The notes under the pieces: generated by a model | The model's input: the letters and a program-made list of their open reading frames with translations, nothing else | Told to the model about the DNA's origin: nothing | Databases searched by the model: none | Translations under genes and position numbers: made by a program | In this document: positions 1-6,218 of the stretch, one piece after another | How positions within the stretch are numbered: position 1 is the first letter of the stretch | Layout of the letters: every line of letters starts with the position of its first letter | From: Oscillospiraceae bacterium | GTDB taxonomy: Bacteria > Bacillota > Clostridia > Oscillospirales > Oscillospiraceae | NCBI GenBank assembly: GCA_902775105.1 | Contig: CACYLC010000030.1 | Span: 1-36,335 of the forward strand | Direction: 5' to 3' | Length of the DNA: 36,335 bases

Positions 1-1
1 C

Positions 2-193
2 TATGTGGCTCTGGGCATCTCCGGCGCTATCCAGCACACCGCAGGTATGCAGGATTCCGAGACCATTATTGCCGTCAACAAGAACGAGACCGCTCCCATT
101 TTCGGCGTCTCCGACTACGGCATCGTGGGTGACCTGTTCAAGGTCGTGCCTCAGTTGATCTCCGAGATCAAGGCCGCCAAGGCTGCGAAATAA
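2..193 (+). CDS. etfA: Electron transfer flavoprotein alpha subunit, C-terminal end (partial)
   Basis: This is the last 63 codons of a gene that enters from the left edge; the frame is open to base 2, so no start is visible. The protein tail carries the conserved FAD-binding segment of EtfA: a SGAIQH stretch, then an Ile/Val-rich strand with an Asn-Lys pair, then APIF and DYGIVGDL near the end. In the family this domain binds the FAD that passes electrons from acyl-CoA dehydrogenases or bifurcating complexes to other carriers. The gene probably follows etfB and an acyl-CoA dehydrogenase outside the window, but that is inference. Only 20 bases separate the TAA stop from the end of an ISL3 remnant, so the native terminator may have been displaced by that insertion. 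Confidence 0.9.
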   Translation, partial: YVALGISGAIQHTAGMQDSETIIAVNKNETAPIFGVSDYGIVGDLFKVVPQLISEIKAAKAAK

Positions 194-213
194 GCGAAAT
201 AGAGCGATTTTTC

Positions 214-397
214 GGCTCTACGTCAATAGTTGGGGTAGAGACAAAATAAGCCTAAAGAAAATGTACCGGCACTGCAAAGTGCAGGTACATTTTCTTTAGG
301 AAGTACCATGCAGGATTCTATTTCTAAAACGTTTGAAATTATGGACGCCAAAGCAAACACGTTTAAGCACTTTGGTCTTGTTGTTGCAGCCCTCTGT
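214..397 (-). mobile_element. ISL3-family insertion sequence remnant (one end plus transposase tail)
   Basis: Reading the minus strand, codons from 397 to 296 encode a segment with the ISL3-family transposase C-terminal signature: TEGCNNKTKVLKR, a FGVHNF motif and FRNRIL. Downstream is a non-coding stretch with a long hairpin (251-300). The block ends at 214, where the plus strand reads GGCTCT followed by ACGTCAA, resembling the terminal inverted repeats of ISL3 elements, which start GGCTCT or similar. The rest of the element is missing: at 397/398 it switches to an IS200-type sequence. The end lies just after the etfA stop. Family assignment rests on remembered motifs. Confidence 0.6.
251..300. 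terminator. Long perfect hairpin at the ISL3 transposase 3' end
   Basis: Bases 251-267 and 284-300 are exact reverse complements (17 bp). After one G/A mismatch the stem continues with 269-273 paired to 278-282 and closes on a GCAA tetraloop. The arms contain A-rich and T-rich runs, so either strand could act as an intrinsic terminator. It overlaps the last codons of the chimeric transposase reading frame and probably ended the ISL3 transcript; it may also stop etfA read-through. Confidence 0.7.
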
Positions 398-700
398 ATA
401 CTTGTACTTTAAATTTGCATGCCGATCAAATATCATCAGTGCGCTCTTACTCTTGAGCGTTCCCCCAAATTCTGCTACACTCAGATAGGGTGGTATACTT
501 ACCAACATATGAATATGGTCGGGACATGCTTTCGCTTCGATTATTTCTACTTTCATCTCTTTGCACAGCTTTCGCATGATCTCTCCGAGGTCCGCTTTTA
601 ACTGCTTATATATTATTTTCCTTCTGTATTTCGGTGCAAACACTATATGATACTCACACCGATAGTTTGAGTTTGCTGTATGCATTACTTCGTTTTTCAC
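296..700 (-). pseudogene. Chimeric IS200-type TnpA fused to an ISL3 transposase tail
   Basis: The 134-codon frame starts with GTG at 700, ten bases after an AGGAGGT ribosome binding site (about 711-717). Residues 1 to about 101 match the IS200/IS605 Y1 single-strand transposase: the YHIVFAPKYRRK motif, the metal-binding HUH motif as HIH inside PDHIHML, and KSKSALMIFDRH. A complete IS200 TnpA of about 150 residues continues with a RGYY-VDTVG helix holding the catalytic tyrosine. That part is absent. After KYKY the frame runs without a stop into 33 residues that belong to the end of an ISL3-family transposase. The hybrid keeps its translation signals but lacks the nucleophile, so it should be catalytically dead. 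A recombination event or an assembly join could produce this. Confidence 0.75.
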
Positions 701-830
701 TTTGCGTAAAACCTCCTAGTATTGTAAGTGATGTGGTTGCCAAACCATTATCTACTATACTATGGAGATTTTATTTGCCAAGGCTTTTTTATTTACCCCT
801 GGTAGAACCAGGGGTTTTGTCAAGCTAAAA
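398..830 (-). mobile_element. IS200/IS605-type element, left-end part only
   Basis: This part holds the tnpA N-terminal half, its ribosome binding site, the AT-rich leader and a subterminal hairpin (795-815). That is the usual layout of the IS200 left end, where a hairpin upstream of tnpA shields the gene from outside transcription. The 3' half of tnpA and the other IS end are missing. The outer boundary near 830 is approximate, because IS200 elements have no terminal inverted repeats and no target-site duplication to mark it. Confidence 0.55.
795..815. terminator. IS200 left-end hairpin
   Basis: A perfect 9-bp stem (795-803 with 807-815) closes on a three-base loop and is followed on the plus strand by TTTTG. 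In IS200 elements such a structure acts as a transcription terminator and as a recognition hairpin for the transposase. Confidence 0.6.
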
Positions 831-842
831 GCGCCAAAAACA

Positions 843-868
843 GGGTCGGGTGTCTGCACACCCGACCC
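843..868 (-). terminator. Rho-independent terminator of the greA-lysS operon
   Basis: An 11-bp perfect GC-rich stem (843-853 with 858-868) closes on a four-base loop. On the minus strand it is followed by TGTTTTTGG, a U-tract. It sits about 155 bases after the lysS stop in the direction of transcription, and it lies between lysS and the IS scar. No gene is seen in 869-1023. Confidence 0.75.
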
Positions 869-1023
869 CAACATTTATGATAGAACCTATTATCATCGCG
901 GCTTCTTTGTTTGGGCGTTTTATGATGTTTCAAATCTGGCGATTCAGGTCAATATTCTGGTCAGATAAAACTCTTTTGATTCAAAATGAGCTTGAAAACA
1001 ATGAATTCTATTGAAATGAGAAC

Positions 1024-2517
1024 TCAATATGCCTCCGGCTTCATGGTCGGGAACAGCAGCACGTCCCGAATGGAATCGCTGTTGGTGAGCAGCATGACCA
1101 GCCGATCCACGCCGAAGCCCAGACCGCCCGTGGGGGGCATGCCGTACTCCAAGGCGCTAATATAGTCGTAGTCCACCTGAGCGGTGGTCTCGGGATCCAG
1201 TGCCTTGCGCTCGGCCACCTGACGCTCGAAGCGTTCCCGCTGGTCGATGGGGTCATTCAGCTCGGAGAAGGCGTTGCCGAACTCGGTGGCGTTGATGAAG
1301 TACTCAAACCGCTCGGTAAAGGCGGGATCATCCGGCTTGCGCTTGGCCAGCGGGCTGATCTCCACCGGGTAATCATAGATAAAGGTGGGCTGGATCAGAT
1401 TTTCCTCCACATATGCGTCGAAAAACTCGGCCAGAATAGCGCCCTTGGTCGGAACCTCCGGCAAGTCCACATGATGCTCCTTGGCGCAGGCAATGGCGTC
1501 CTCGTCCGTTTTCCAGTCGTTAAAGTCCACGCCGGAATACTTTTTGACGGCCTCAATCATGGTCAGCTTTTCCCAGTGACCCAGGTCGATCTCGTGCCCC
1601 TGATAGGGGATGACCAGCGAACCGCAGACCTTCTGCGCCACCGTTTTCATCATGTCCTCTACCAGCTCCATGATACCGCGGAAGTCAGTAAACGCCTGAT
1701 ACAGCTCAATGGTGGTAAACTCCGGGTTGTGCTTGGGATCCATGCCCTCGTTGCGGAAAATACGGCCCACTTCATAGACCCGCTCCAGACCGCCCACCAT
1801 CAGGCGCTTCAGATAGAGCTCTGTCTCAATACGGAGTACCATATCCATGTCCAGGGTGTTGTGGTGCGTGTAGAAGGGACGGGCGGCGGCGCCGATCTCA
1901 AAGGGGGTGAGGATGGGCGTCTCCACCTCAAGAAAACCACGGCCGTCCAGGAAGCTCCGCAGCTCCCGCATGATCTGGCTGCGCTTAATGAAGGTGTCCT
2001 TCACCTCGGGATTGACGATGAGATCCACGTACCGCTGGCGATAGCGCAGCTCCTTGTCAGTCAGACCGTGGAACTTTTCCGGCAGGGGGAGCAGACTCTT
2101 GGACAGCAGCGTGACAGACTCTGCCCGGACGGAGATCTCTCCCTTCTGGGTCTTGAACACCTGTCCCGTGACGCCCACAATGTCACCGATGTCGTACTTT
2201 TTAAACCAGGCATAGCGCTCCTCGCCCACCAGATCCCGGCGGACGTAGAGCTGGATCTTGCCCTCTTTGTCCTGCAAATCGCAGAAGCTGACCTTGCCCA
2301 TGCCCCGCTTGGAGACCAGCCGTCCCGCCACGGATACAGTCTGCTCCTCCAGCGCGTCAAAGTTGGCCAGAATATCGGCGGAATGGTGGGTCACGACGTA
2401 CTTGGTCAGGGCGAAGGGATTCTGTCCTGCTGCCTGCAAATCGGTCAGCTTGTCCCGACGGATCTGGAGCAGTTCGCTGACGCTCTTGCCCTCCTCCGGG
2501 TTCACATACTTTGCCAT
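1024..2517 (-). CDS. lysS: Lysine--tRNA ligase, class II
   Basis: The 497-residue product charges tRNA-Lys with lysine in the cytoplasm. An N-terminal OB-fold anticodon-binding domain (about residues 60-150, with the GRLVSKRGMGK segment) precedes the class II catalytic core. Motif 2 is visible as FRNEGMDPKHNPEFT, and motif 3 as GLGFGVDRLVMLL near the C-terminus, followed by the usual RDVLLFP ending. The length fits bacterial LysRS (about 490-505). ATG at 2517 is 32 bases after the greA stop, so the two genes form an operon, an order common in Firmicutes. The transcript most likely starts at the greA promoter and ends at the hairpin at 843-868. The assignment is secure. Confidence 0.97.
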   Translation of the reverse strand: MAKYVNPEEGKSVSELLQIRRDKLTDLQAAGQNPFALTKYVVTHHSADILANFDALEEQTVSVAGRLVSKRGMGKVSFCDLQDKEGKIQLYVRRDLVGEERYAWFKKYDIGDIVGVTGQVFKTQKGEISVRAESVTLLSKSLLPLPEKFHGLTDKELRYRQRYVDLIVNPEVKDTFIKRSQIMRELRSFLDGRGFLEVETPILTPFEIGAAARPFYTHHNTLDMDMVLRIETELYLKRLMVGGLERVYEVGRIFRNEGMDPKHNPEFTTIELYQAFTDFRGIMELVEDMMKTVAQKVCGSLVIPYQGHEIDLGHWEKLTMIEAVKKYSGVDFNDWKTDEDAIACAKEHHVDLPEVPTKGAILAEFFDAYVEENLIQPTFIYDYPVEISPLAKRKPDDPAFTERFEYFINATEFGNAFSELNDPIDQRERFERQVAERKALDPETTAQVDYDYISALEYGMPPTGGLGFGVDRLVMLLTNSDSIRDVLLFPTMKPEAY

Positions 2518-2549
2518 AATGTCTCTGTCCTCTCTTGTATGTGGGATAT

Positions 2550-3029
2550 TTAGCGGTTGACTGCGATGTTCACGACCCGATATTTCAGCTCGCCCACAGG
2601 GGCCTCAACCACAATCTCGTCGCCCACTTCCTTGCCCATCAGAGCCTTGCCGAAGGGAGATTCCTCGCTGATGCGGCCCTCCATGGGGTCAGCCTCCTGA
2701 GAGCCGACGATGCGGTACTCCTCCTCCTCGTCCAGATCCAGATCGAGGACGGTGACCGTGCAGCCCAGATTGATGACGGTGTCGTCAGAGGCGTCCTCTT
2801 CGATCAGGATATAGTTGTCCAGAATGGCCTGAACCTCCGCCTCGCGGGAATACAGCTTGCCCTGCTCGTTTTTGGCCTCGTCGTACTCGCTGTTCTCGGA
2901 CAGGTCTCCGAAGGAGCGAGCCTCTTTGATCTGTTCGGCAACCTCTTTCTCACGGACGGTTTTCATCCATACCATTTCGTCCTGCAGTTCCTTGAGGCGT
3001 TTGGGGGTCAGCTTGACGGGATTTGCCAT
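2550..3029 (-). CDS. greA: Transcription elongation factor GreA
   Basis: GreA (159 residues from this start) enters the secondary channel of RNA polymerase and stimulates cleavage of backtracked transcripts. The N-terminal coiled coil carries the acidic tip motif DLSENSEYDEAKNEQ, which supplies the catalytic Asp and Glu. The C-terminal FKBP-like domain has the GRISEESPFGKALMGK motif. ATG at 3029 is chosen because an AAAGGTG ribosome binding site lies about eight bases upstream; a GTG at 3038 would overlap that site. Length is typical (157-160). It is the first gene of the greA-lysS operon and has a strong sigma-A promoter at 3151-3179. Confidence 0.96.
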   Translation of the reverse strand: MANPVKLTPKRLKELQDEMVWMKTVREKEVAEQIKEARSFGDLSENSEYDEAKNEQGKLYSREAEVQAILDNYILIEEDASDDTVINLGCTVTVLDLDLDEEEEYRIVGSQEADPMEGRISEESPFGKALMGKEVGDEIVVEAPVGELKYRVVNIAVNR

Positions 3030-3150
3030 AATGATCACCTTTCTTCATGTTAAGTCGATTTTGCCCATAAAATACCCCATTTTTCCGGCGCAGGAAGGTA
3101 ATTTGCCAACTGCAAGCCTTCAAAATGGCATAATGATACATTATTAACAC

Positions 3151-3179
3151 AGTATAGGCGTTTTTTCCCTGCCTGTCAA
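3151..3179 (-). promoter_or_regulatory. Sigma-A promoter of greA-lysS
   Basis: On the minus strand a perfect TTGACA (3174-3179) is separated by exactly 17 bases from TATACT (3151-3156). The -35 box overlaps the stop codon of the upstream unknown gene (3176-3178). This predicts a leader of roughly 115 bases before greA. Confidence 0.85.
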
Positions 3180-3844
3180 GAAAAATCTGGTATCACCAGC
3201 ATCTGATGAAGGGGCAGGCGTCCTGCATCCAGCAGTGCTGCCAGTACCGGCAGCTCCGGACAGCCCTCCGGAAGGGTCAGACCGGGGAGCGTCAGACGGA
3301 AGCAGCCAATCTCCGGATCATCGCCGCCCAGGGGGAAAAAACCGGGCTGACTCACGCCTGGCTGAAAGGAGAGAGTCACATCTCCCGGCCGATCCACCAG
3401 AGGCAGCCCCAGCTCCTGCTGGAGCCGCCAGACCAGACCGTTATCCTGCCGCACGGAGAGAGAGAGAGCCCCCACCTCCCCGGCAAGGGCGATACAGGTG
3501 CGGTAGAGGGAGCGGGTCATCCGGTCACTTTGCAGCGCCGCCACCGAGCGGCGGGGCTCCAGCCCCCGAACTCGGAGATCGGTCAGCGCCAGAGGCACCG
3601 CCAATGCCTGCCACAGTCCCCGGGTGTGGACGGCGGGATATTGGGGCATCAGCGGGCAGGGGGCAAGCAGCCTTCGGCACCCCGCCCGATCCAGCCGATC
3701 CAGCGCCTTCAGCGTCCGGCGGCGGGCAAAGCGGCTCTCCTGCGTATGGGGGAGCTGCGCCTCCCAGACGGTGAGCCCCAGTACATCATGGAGAACGAAC
3801 TGCGTCCGCCCGCGTTTGCCCGTAAAGTGTAAGTAACCCACCAA
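3176..3844 (-). CDS. Hypothetical protein
   Basis: This 222-codon frame has codon use like its neighbours and is preceded by a GAGGTGAT ribosome binding site. The start is TTG at 3844 or GTG at 3841. I do not recognise the family. The protein is soluble, with no signal peptide or membrane segment, and rich in Arg and Leu. Residues 45-65 form a basic helix. Around residues 115-155 there is a hydrophobic segment and a helix (SLYRTCIALAGEVGAL, then VWRLQQELGLPLVDRP) that could belong to an alpha/beta fold. The C-terminal 60 residues look like a small globular domain. It lies upstream of greA on the same strand, but greA has its own promoter, so no functional link is implied. Confidence 0.7.
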   Translation of the reverse strand: MVGYLHFTGKRGRTQFVLHDVLGLTVWEAQLPHTQESRFARRRTLKALDRLDRAGCRRLLAPCPLMPQYPAVHTRGLWQALAVPLALTDLRVRGLEPRRSVAALQSDRMTRSLYRTCIALAGEVGALSLSVRQDNGLVWRLQQELGLPLVDRPGDVTLSFQPGVSQPGFFPLGGDDPEIGCFRLTLPGLTLPEGCPELPVLAALLDAGRLPLHQMLVIPDFS

Positions 3845-3890
3845 AGCATATCACCTCACAAGAGGGTATGCGGGGAAGAAGGGAAAATGC

Positions 3891-3914
3891 GTAGGGGCGA
3901 TCCTTGATCGCCCG
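3891..3914. repeat. Type I palindromic repeat R1 (single hairpin)
   Basis: It starts with GTAGGGGC and ends with GCCCG. The stem pairs eight bases, GGGCGATC with GATCGCCC, around a CTT loop. It shares the same outer boundaries as repeats at 9801, 12238, 12281 and 14353 but has different inner arms. It sits directly 3' of the membrane-linked regulator gene (stop at 3931). Confidence 0.75.
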
Positions 3915-3930
3915 CTGGATCATATCACTG

Positions 3931-4299
3931 TTATTCTTCGGCCTTCTTTGTCTCCACACTGCGGATCAGCTCCTCCGCCGAGATACCGTACAGCTTTGCC
4001 AGCGCCAGCAGGTTGGAGGTGGAGGGGTCGGCGGTGCCGTTTTCCCACTTGCTGACTGCCTGACGGCTGACGCCCAGTGACTCGGCCACAAATTCCTGGG
4101 TCATCTGGCAGCTTGTACGATGCTCTTTCAGCACCTGGCCCAGGGACTTCTTGATGCCCGCCTTCTCCGCACGAACTGGTTCGGAGGAGATGTATTTTTT
4201 CAGCGCCTTGATGACAAGACGAAGCAGGTAGACGAGAAGGACAATCGCCCCAATGACCAGGCAAAGAAACAGAAATAGCATAGGTGAAAACATGATCAT
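3931..4299 (-). CDS. Membrane-anchored XRE-family (HTH_3) transcriptional regulator
   Basis: The 122-residue protein begins with a single hydrophobic helix (about residues 4-27, rich in Leu, Ile and Val) followed by basic residues. A helix-turn-helix of the Cro/C1 type follows (about residues 55-105) with the motif MTQEFVAESLGVSRQAVSKWENG and a trailing SNLLALAKLYGIS segment, typical of XRE regulators. The domain order implies a DNA-binding domain tethered to the inner face of the membrane. ATG at 4299 is preferred over GTG at 4308 because AAGGGGG lies about eight bases before it. The gene is divergent from the FAD oxidoreductase. An inverted repeat in the shared region could be its operator. 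Its ligand or signal is unknown. Confidence 0.85.
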   Translation of the reverse strand: MIMFSPMLFLFLCLVIGAIVLLVYLLRLVIKALKKYISSEPVRAEKAGIKKSLGQVLKEHRTSCQMTQEFVAESLGVSRQAVSKWENGTADPSTSNLLALAKLYGISAEELIRSVETKKAEE

Positions 4300-4328
4300 G
4301 AAGCTCACCCCCTTTCTGGACTTATCCT

Positions 4329-4379
4329 AGCATAACCGCCGGGTGTCGTCTACCAACTACGGCGCAACTTTTGGTTGCG
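4329..4379. promoter_or_regulatory. Divergent control region: candidate promoter and operator
   Basis: For the minus-strand regulator, TTGGTA (4351-4356) and TATGCT (4329-4334) are 16 bases apart, a plausible but imperfect promoter. Just upstream of it is an inverted repeat, CGCAAC (4363-4368) and GTTGCG (4374-4379), around TTTTG. That placement fits an operator for an HTH protein that controls both divergent genes. I saw no convincing -10/-35 pair for the rightward gene. Confidence 0.45.
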
Positions 4380-4428
4380 ACGGTGGAAAAATCCCGCCCG
4401 ATGTGCTAAACTACCTCAGGTGATACAA

Positions 4429-6033
4429 ATGCTTCAAATCGCAAACATCCGCCTTCCCTTAGATGCTGACGGGGAGGCGCTGAAAAAACGGGCGGCGAAG
4501 CTGCTCCATATGAGTCCGAAAGACCTGCGGGAAATCCAGTTGGTTAAGCAGTCCATTGACGCTCGAAAAAAGAGCGACCTCAAACTGGTCTACACCGTTA
4601 ATGTCCGGGTGGACGATGAGGCAGGGGTTTTGAGACGGGCGGACGCCTCTGTCAAGCGGCTGGAGAAGAACGCCTACCATTTCCCGGAGCATCCGACCTG
4701 GAGCGGCTCCCGTCCCGTAGTGGCGGGCATGGGGCCGGCGGGACTGTTTGCCGCACTGTACCTTGCTCGAGGGGGCATCCCCCCTATTGTACTGGAGCGG
4801 GGACGTCCGGTGGAGCAGCGGCAGCGGGACGTGGAGCGCTTCTGGCAGACGGGACTATTAGACACCCGCTCCAATGTCCAGTTCGGCGAGGGGGGCGCAG
4901 GCACCTTCTCCGACGGCAAGCTGACGACCGGAACCCATGACCCCCGCATTTCCGCTGTTTTAGACACCTTTGTAGCGTTCGGTGCGCCCTGTGATGTGGC
5001 TTACTCCTTTCGTCCCCATGTGGGAACCGACGTCCTCCGTCAGGTGGTGGCAAATCTCCGGGCGGAGCTGCTTCGCCTGGGATGTGAAGTGCGGTTTGAG
5101 ACAGCGCTCACCGGCCTGCGCATCGAGGGAGGCAGACTGACCGGGGTGGAGGCGACGAGTGAGCGAGGAAAAGAAGTCATCCCAACAGACCACCTGATTC
5201 TTGCCCCCGGACACTCCGCCAGGGATACCTTTGCCATGCTCCATCAGGCGGGACTGCTCATGGAGGCGAAGCCCTTCGCCGTGGGTGTCCGCATTGAGCA
5301 TCATCAGGATGCCATCAGCCGTGCGCAGTACGGCGCTGGGTGGGACAAGCTGCCTCCCAGCGACTACCACCTGTCCTGCCACCTGCCGGATGGGCGCAGC
5401 GCCTTTTCCTTCTGCGTCTGTCCCGGCGGCGTGGTAGTGGCCTCCGCCTCCGAGGAGGGGAGACTGGTCACCAACGGCATGAGCTATCGGGCGAGAGACG
5501 GGGTGAACATTAACGGGGGATTTTTGGTGGGCGTCAGCCCGGCGGATTATCCCGGCACAGACCCGCTGGCCGGCGTCCGCTTTCAGGAGCAGTGGGAGCG
5601 GGCGGCCTATGAGTTGGGTGGCGGCGGATTCAAAGCGCCTGCCCAGCTGGTGGGGGACTTTCTGCAAAAGCGGGCATCCTCTGCCGGGGGCGCTGTTAAG
5701 CCCACCTACCGTCCGGGGGTGAACTGGACAGATGTAGCAGGATGCCTCCCGGACTATGTGGCGGACACCCTGCGGGGTTCCCTCCCCCTCCTTGACCGAA
5801 AGGTACACGGTTTCGCCCATTCGGAGGCGGTACTGACCGGCATGGAGAGCCGGTCGTCGTCGCCCCTTCGGGTACTGCGGGACGAGACGTTACAGGCCAA
5901 CGTCCGGGGTATCTTCCCCTGCGGCGAGGGCTGCGGGTTTGCAGGGGGCATTATGAGCGCTGCTGTGGACGGCATCAGGGTGGCCGAAGCGGTGGCGCTG
6001 GAATCCGCTGGCAACGGAAAAATGTTCATATGA
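4429..6033 (+). CDS. FAD-dependent oxidoreductase (COG2509-like)
   Basis: The 534-residue protein belongs to a family of flavoproteins annotated only as uncharacterised FAD-dependent dehydrogenases. After an N-terminal basic domain of about 95 residues lies the Rossmann dinucleotide fold, GMGPAG (about residues 100-105), ending in an acidic strand (VLERG). A glycine-rich QFGEGGAGTFSDGKL segment and the C-terminal PCGEGCGFAGGIMSA motif are both hallmarks of the family. ATG at 4429 is chosen because AGGTGAT precedes it; the upstream in-frame ATG at 4375 falls in the operator region. It may reduce a quinone-like or small organic substrate, but the substrate is not known. It is followed by repeat R2 and then smc, which has its own promoter. 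Confidence 0.85.
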   Translation: MLQIANIRLPLDADGEALKKRAAKLLHMSPKDLREIQLVKQSIDARKKSDLKLVYTVNVRVDDEAGVLRRADASVKRLEKNAYHFPEHPTWSGSRPVVAGMGPAGLFAALYLARGGIPPIVLERGRPVEQRQRDVERFWQTGLLDTRSNVQFGEGGAGTFSDGKLTTGTHDPRISAVLDTFVAFGAPCDVAYSFRPHVGTDVLRQVVANLRAELLRLGCEVRFETALTGLRIEGGRLTGVEATSERGKEVIPTDHLILAPGHSARDTFAMLHQAGLLMEAKPFAVGVRIEHHQDAISRAQYGAGWDKLPPSDYHLSCHLPDGRSAFSFCVCPGGVVVASASEEGRLVTNGMSYRARDGVNINGGFLVGVSPADYPGTDPLAGVRFQEQWERAAYELGGGGFKAPAQLVGDFLQKRASSAGGAVKPTYRPGVNWTDVAGCLPDYVADTLRGSLPLLDRKVHGFAHSEAVLTGMESRSSSPLRVLRDETLQANVRGIFPCGEGCGFAGGIMSAAVDGIRVAEAVALESAGNGKMFI

Positions 6034-6038
6034 ATGTG

Positions 6039-6122
6039 CGTACGGGATGGCGTCCTCGACATCCCGCCGATGACAGAAATCTGGCAGTCAACGGCGGGAC
6101 GTTGGGGACGCTGTCCCGTACG
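6039..6122. repeat. Type II palindromic repeat pair R2
   Basis: Two hairpin units face each other. Each unit has an outer five-base stem (GGGAT with ATCCC, or GGGAC with GTCCC), a three-base bulge, an inner GTC/GAC-type stem and a three-base loop. The 31-base arms are inverted copies of each other with a few differences, and both ends read CGTACG. The 22-base linker resembles that of R3. The pair lies between the oxidoreductase stop and the smc promoter. Confidence 0.75.
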
Positions 6123-6149
6123 AATAGCGGCTTTTTCGTCATTTCTGCG

Positions 6150-6178
6150 TTGCAAAACGCCTCGCTTACTGATATAAT
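6150..6178 (+). promoter_or_regulatory. Sigma-A promoter of smc
   Basis: TTGCAA (6150-6155) and a perfect TATAAT (6173-6178) are 17 bases apart. A transcript starting near 6185 would have a leader of about 35 bases before the GTG start of smc. Confidence 0.8.
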
Positions 6179-6218
6179 AAACTGTCATTGTATGGAAACG
6201 GATCAGCGAGGTAGCAGC

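Noticed and set aside
1471..2553. 360-codon plus-strand frame opposite lysS
   Set aside because: It is the complement of lysS, which has all class II motifs.
6030..6218. Longer N-terminus of SMC from the start of the open frame
   Set aside because: This part is repeat R2 plus a good promoter; the canonical SMC N-terminus begins at the GTG at 6219 with a ribosome binding site.
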